Positions 61,064-64,000 of a stretch of 64,000 nucleotides of DNA are shown here, piece by piece (position 1 is the stretch's first letter; every line of letters begins with the position of its first letter). A program made the translations under genes and the position numbers. Location: contig CAMYXF010000001.1 in the NCBI GenBank assembly GCA_947303185.1, forward strand, positions 282,960-346,959. The letters are read 5' to 3'. A model generated the notes under the pieces. That model had not been told where the DNA came from. It did no database searches and was given only the letters and a program-made list of their open reading frames with translations. This stretch comes from an uncultured Clostridia bacterium (lineage in GTDB: Bacteria; Bacillota; Clostridia; Saccharofermentanales; Saccharofermentanaceae).

Positions 61064-61434
61064 CACTTTCCTCCGTTAAGGTTTTCCTGGATGAGCTTCA
61101 TCAGAGCATCCGCATCTTCATCGCTCAGTGTCTGGTTATTACCAAGGAAAGCAGCAACAAACTTCGGCAATGAACCGGAGAAACTCTCATTAACTATCTG
61201 ATTGCTCTCTGATATCAAAACTTCTTCCTTGGGAATAAGAACGCTTACGATTGAATCTTCGTTTTTGACGAACCCCTTTGCGATAAGCTTGCGAAGAACA
61301 GTATATGTAGTTGATTTATTCCAATTGATATTATCACCGGCAAGCTTCACCAGTCTGCCTGACTCAACAGGTGCTTCCTGCCAGATAATCTCCATCAGCC
61401 TTTTCTCAGCTTCGAACAATACCAGTTCTTCCAT
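61063..61434 (-). CDS. BlaI/MecI-type repressor
   Basis: The 123 residues show a winged-helix BlaI fold: LFEAEKRLMEIIWQEAPVESGRLVKLAGDNINWNKSTTYTVLRKLIAKGFVKNEDSIVSVLIPKEE, followed by a dimerisation helix region. It represses its own promoter until BlaR-type proteolysis inactivates it. Two palindromes overlapping its promoter are the likely operators. The pair forms one operon with the sensor. The regulated downstream function may be the sensor itself or lipoprotein genes nearby; no beta-lactamase gene is in view. Confidence 0.9.
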   Translation of the reverse strand: MEELVLFEAEKRLMEIIWQEAPVESGRLVKLAGDNINWNKSTTYTVLRKLIAKGFVKNEDSIVSVLIPKEEVLISESNQIVNESFSGSLPKFVAAFLGNNQTLSDEDADALMKLIQENLNGGK

Positions 61435-61456
61435 ATTGCCTACCTCAATTTAATTA

Positions 61457-61498
61457 GGTTTATCGCAATAAACCTGTGGTTAGTTTATCGTGATAAAC
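61457..61498 (-). promoter_or_regulatory. Two palindromic BlaI-type operators
   Basis: GGTTTATCGCAATAAACC (61457-61474) and GTTTATCGTGATAAAC (61483-61498) are near-perfect dyads sharing TTTATCG, 25 bp centre to centre, placed over the -10 region and start site of the repressor gene. Confidence 0.8.
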
Positions 61499-61510
61499 CA
61501 CCATTGTCAA
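61482..61510 (-). promoter_or_regulatory. Promoter of the BlaI-BlaR operon
   Basis: Consensus -35 TTGACA (61510-61505), 17-bp spacer, -10 TAAACT (61487-61482); the -10 lies inside the upstream operator. Confidence 0.8.
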
Positions 61511-61520
61511 TGTCTGGACA

Positions 61521-62213
61521 TTACATGCCGTAAAATTCACGCAATTCGCCCGAAGTATTATTATTTCCCGACATAGACTTGTTATTCGTGGATTCATCTG
61601 AAGTAGCAATTCTGTGCTGATATCCGAGCTCATTGAGTTTATCTATGAATTCACAAAGCTCATCAAATTCTTCCTGAGTCGAAAAACCATACTTTCCGAA
61701 AACATACAGATTCTCGCGAAGCTCAGATTCTTCTGTCACTATCTCCTCACTTGGCAGATAGTAAATCTGTGTATCCGTAACAGGATATTCCAGAACAAAT
61801 TCTTCCAGATCCCATTTCGCTTCATCCCCATATAAGATGCCGTAAAAGCTGTCCTTAAAAGTGCCGAAGCCCTTTAAGTTTCTTTCCACTTCCAGCTCTA
61901 CGGTGAACTCTTCATCATATTCATCCAGAAGGCATCTTGCTTTCGCAGGATATACGCCTTCATTAAACCACGCCTGATTTCCTCCTTTGCTAAGGTCATA
62001 AACTTCAAACAATTCATCAGAAGGATCCATGCCCAGAACATCAGCATATTTCTCGTTCAGACAGGTCTCCATATAATCGGTAATTACTGCTTTTTTCTCA
62101 TCGAGGTCAGCTTTGTTTTCCGATGCCAATGCCTGCTGATAAGATGCACATCCTGATAACGCTACCACAACGGCAAGTACCGGGCAGATCAGAATTCTCT
62201 TTATTCTTTCCAT
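61521..62213 (-). CDS. Putative lipoprotein
   Basis: The roughly 230-residue product starts MERIKRILICPVLAVVVALSGCASYQQ, a lipoprotein signal with Cys near 22. It continues with a mixed alpha/beta domain (DYMETCLNEKYADVLGMD, TVELEVERNLKGFGTFKDSFYGILYGDEAKWDLEEFV) and a polar end. No family is recognised. ATG 62213 is chosen because the signal peptide then starts properly; an ATG 36 bp upstream is possible. It is on the same strand as the BlaI operon but ahead of its promoter. Confidence 0.7.
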   Translation of the reverse strand: MERIKRILICPVLAVVVALSGCASYQQALASENKADLDEKKAVITDYMETCLNEKYADVLGMDPSDELFEVYDLSKGGNQAWFNEGVYPAKARCLLDEYDEEFTVELEVERNLKGFGTFKDSFYGILYGDEAKWDLEEFVLEYPVTDTQIYYLPSEEIVTEESELRENLYVFGKYGFSTQEEFDELCEFIDKLNELGYQHRIATSDESTNNKSMSGNNNTSGELREFYGM

Positions 62214-62311
62214 GTAATTATTCCCCATCGCCAAATTTAAATTCTGCATAATAATATATGTGGATTACGTTACGGTCTACCGTGTTTTGAGGGAATAAAG
62301 GAAGAACTTAT

Positions 62312-62437
62312 ATGTCAGATTTCAAGAAGGACGATACAAACGCATTAGACATAATTAAATCTCACTTTTGAAGCTGACGTAATATCAAACCTCAACATTC
62401 TCATTAACGGCCAGACCGGAGAAATCGTTGGAACACT
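62312..62437 (+). pseudogene. Possible frameshifted gene fragment
   Basis: An ATG at 62312 with AAAGGA upstream opens MSDFKKDDTNALDIIKSHF and stops at 62369. A one-base shift there (CACTTTTGAA) continues with EADVISNLNILINGQTGEIVGTL into the convergent gene, a protein-like sequence. This looks like the start of a small gene broken by a frameshift in a T-run; a sequencing error is the alternative. No family is recognised. Confidence 0.35.
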
Positions 62438-63844
62438 TTATTCATTCCAGGATGCAATCTTTTCACATGCATCCTCAACCATCTTCTCACCATATTCTCC
62501 TGCGAAAAAGTGATCAGAGCCATCTACTATGACCAGCTCACCATAACGCAGTAAAGTGATGACATGATCAAACGATGTGGGATCGTCACCAAAGCCGTCA
62601 TGAGTACCCATATAAATAACGGTATTAAGATCACAGTCAAACAGGAGAGGATACATTCGGATCGTCTTGCATGTTCCGTCCTCGTATCTGACATCAAGTT
62701 TTTCACCGGCAACTATTGTAGGCTCAACAAGGATCATTCCCTTGAGATCAGATTCCCTGTCGCATCCGGCATAAGCTGCAACCAGACCTCCGAAGCTGTG
62801 ACCCCAGAGATAAACATTCGATGTATCAACACCGGGAAGTAAATCCAGAGAATCCATAACAGCATATAAGTCTGTTGTCTCCGACAAGAACACCTCGCCA
62901 TTGTCCGTAGGCTGCTCGCCATCGGGATCGGAATATCCTATGAACGAGAACAGAACTGCAGCATAGCCATTGTCTGCAAAACCTTTAGCATCTGCTTCGT
63001 AATCACTATATGGCTGCATGAGTCCGCAGCAGAGTACGATCACCGGGAACGGACCTTCTCCTTCAGGCAGGTAAAGCTTGCCTTCGATCTCCATGCCGTC
63101 CCTAAAAAATGTGATCTCCTTTTCGGTGTCTGAGATATCGGTAATAACGGGCTCTGCTGCAGAGTATGTGATATCGATGATGTCAGATGAGTAATTAGCA
63201 GGATCATGCGAGGCGTTTTCTTCTGCTTCGATCATGGCGTTGATCTCTTCATCCGTGTACCATACCAAATAATCCCAAAGCGCCTCATACTCAGTTCCGG
63301 TTTTTAAATCAGTTACGATGATTATGTTCCGTTCAAGATCATATATATCCTGATAATCCAGGAAATTCTGAGAATTAATATCAAGGCCATAGATCTCGGC
63401 AAACTCCGGATAAATGCCTGGTCCTAAAACATCGGATCCCAAACTTATATCCGCATGACTGATCACTCCGTCTTCCAATTTATAAATACACGCATGATAA
63501 TTCCACTTCAATCCCCACTTCTCATTGCAGACAAGTTCCGGCTGTCCGTCATTATTTGGATCAGCCAGATAATACTCGTGAGTACCGATACACTCTGCAA
63601 ATACTTCACCGGTATCGTCATTGATAAAATCATCCCAATATGCAGTTTTTTCGATATGCCAGTTCTCAACTCCAAGTATCGGACCGTCGTAATCTTCGGT
63701 AATCAATATGGTTTCGAAAGGCTCAATGGTGGTCTCTGTTACGGATTCTTCAGGCAAAGAAGCAGATGTCCCGGCCTGCGAACATGATGTCATGACAAGA
63801 CACATCGCTATAATAGCCGCCGGCAGCATTAAAGTTTTCTTCAT
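62438..63844 (-). CDS. Alpha/beta-hydrolase lipoprotein
   Basis: The 468 residues begin with a lipoprotein signal (MKKTLMLPAAIIAMCLVMTSC, Cys 21). An N-terminal domain of about 210 residues (ENWHIEKTAYWDDFINDDTGEVF, YYLADPNNDGQPELVC) suggests a calcium or FG-GAP-like turn. A C-terminal alpha/beta-hydrolase domain has GCC-type oxyanion region VIVLCCGLMQP, nucleophile WGHSFGGLVAAY and final His in VDGSDHFFAGEYG. It is probably a surface esterase or peptidase of the dienelactone hydrolase type. Substrate unknown. It is monocistronic between the fragment and the edge tRNA. Confidence 0.85.
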   Translation of the reverse strand: MKKTLMLPAAIIAMCLVMTSCSQAGTSASLPEESVTETTIEPFETILITEDYDGPILGVENWHIEKTAYWDDFINDDTGEVFAECIGTHEYYLADPNNDGQPELVCNEKWGLKWNYHACIYKLEDGVISHADISLGSDVLGPGIYPEFAEIYGLDINSQNFLDYQDIYDLERNIIIVTDLKTGTEYEALWDYLVWYTDEEINAMIEAEENASHDPANYSSDIIDITYSAAEPVITDISDTEKEITFFRDGMEIEGKLYLPEGEGPFPVIVLCCGLMQPYSDYEADAKGFADNGYAAVLFSFIGYSDPDGEQPTDNGEVFLSETTDLYAVMDSLDLLPGVDTSNVYLWGHSFGGLVAAYAGCDRESDLKGMILVEPTIVAGEKLDVRYEDGTCKTIRMYPLLFDCDLNTVIYMGTHDGFGDDPTSFDHVITLLRYGELVIVDGSDHFFAGEYGEKMVEDACEKIASWNE

Positions 63845-63911
63845 TGTATTATCCCCGCAAATATAGTTTTCTATATCAACTGAATTATAACTTTAATATG
63901 TTTCCGGGCAA

Positions 63912-63946
63912 AAGAAAAACCCTCGCAACTTACGTTGCAAGGGTTT
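63912..63946 (-). terminator. Terminator of the edge tRNA
   Basis: AAACCCTTGCAAC and GTTGCGAGGGTTT (13 bp with one wobble) around a 4-nt loop are followed by TTCTTTT on the minus strand. Confidence 0.85.
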
Positions 63947-63950
63947 CTTA

Positions 63951-64000
63951 TGGAGCCATTTGTGGGACTCGAACCCACGACCTGCTGATTACAAATGTCG
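63951..64000 (-). tRNA. tRNA-Thr(TGT), 5' half outside window
   Basis: The 3' half is visible: loop TTTGTAA (anticodon TGT), variable AGGTC, T arm GTGGG-TTCGAGT-CCCAC, acceptor strand AAATGGC, U73 and CCA. The partial anticodon stem does not pair as written (CGACA against TCAGC), so the identity is not certain. Confidence 0.65.

Overview
The window looks like the chromosome of a low-GC to mid-GC Clostridia-type Firmicute. The evidence is the gene order rimP-nusA-rnpM-ylxQ-infB, the rpsF-ssb-rpsR / rplI-dnaB-tilS-hpt-ftsH order, strong AGGAGG-type ribosome binding sites, TTGACA/TATAAT-type promoters, a BlaI/BlaR pair and many lipoproteins. A gut or rumen relative of Saccharofermentans/Ruminococcaceae is a guess; nothing in the window fixes the genus. 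Most genes are on the minus strand, so transcription usually runs towards lower coordinates.

Layout: 1-4530 is the nusA-infB translation operon (infB runs off the left edge) with a leader hairpin. 4.6-5.6 kb holds a small P-loop protein and mscL on the plus strand. 5.7-12.1 kb holds zinc-ribbon and membrane proteins, two regulators, a lipase-like protein and a polysaccharide deacetylase. 12.2-12.5 kb is a gene-free stretch with a strictly phased array of inverted repeats. 12.6-25.4 kb holds hpf, ilvBN, a membrane-anchored clostripain-like protein, a flavodiiron protein, and a purine uptake/salvage operon (xpt, BMP lipoprotein, ABC ATPase, two permeases). 25.4-32.6 kb holds an SseB-like protein, an AEC transporter, glpK, malQ and divergent prfC. 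32.9-40.5 kb is the replication/translation block. 40.6-45.5 kb holds a Sua5-pseudophosphatase fusion, prfA, a zinc-ribbon protein and an HD phosphohydrolase. 45.6-52.5 kb is mixed: tRNA-Val, a lone prepilin, an HNH protein, a symporter fused to an ATPase-like domain, and a glycosyltransferase-DUF218 fusion. 52.5-54.15 kb is an 18-member minus-strand tRNA array. 54.2-63.9 kb holds a tiny ORF, an ABC exporter with an XRE/TPR regulator, BlaI/BlaR, and lipoproteins. A tRNA is cut by the right edge.

The most unusual parts are: (1) the tRNA array, in which four leucine-anticodon tRNAs have 5-nt variable loops instead of the long arm expected of bacterial tRNA-Leu, and which also holds a UAU isoleucine tRNA and two tRNAs with reduced D arms; (2) the 74-bp-phased inverted-repeat array at 12.24-12.50 kb; and (3) several fusions in which an enzyme-like domain has lost its catalytic cysteine (Sua5-LMW-PTP, BlaR1-NlpC/P60).
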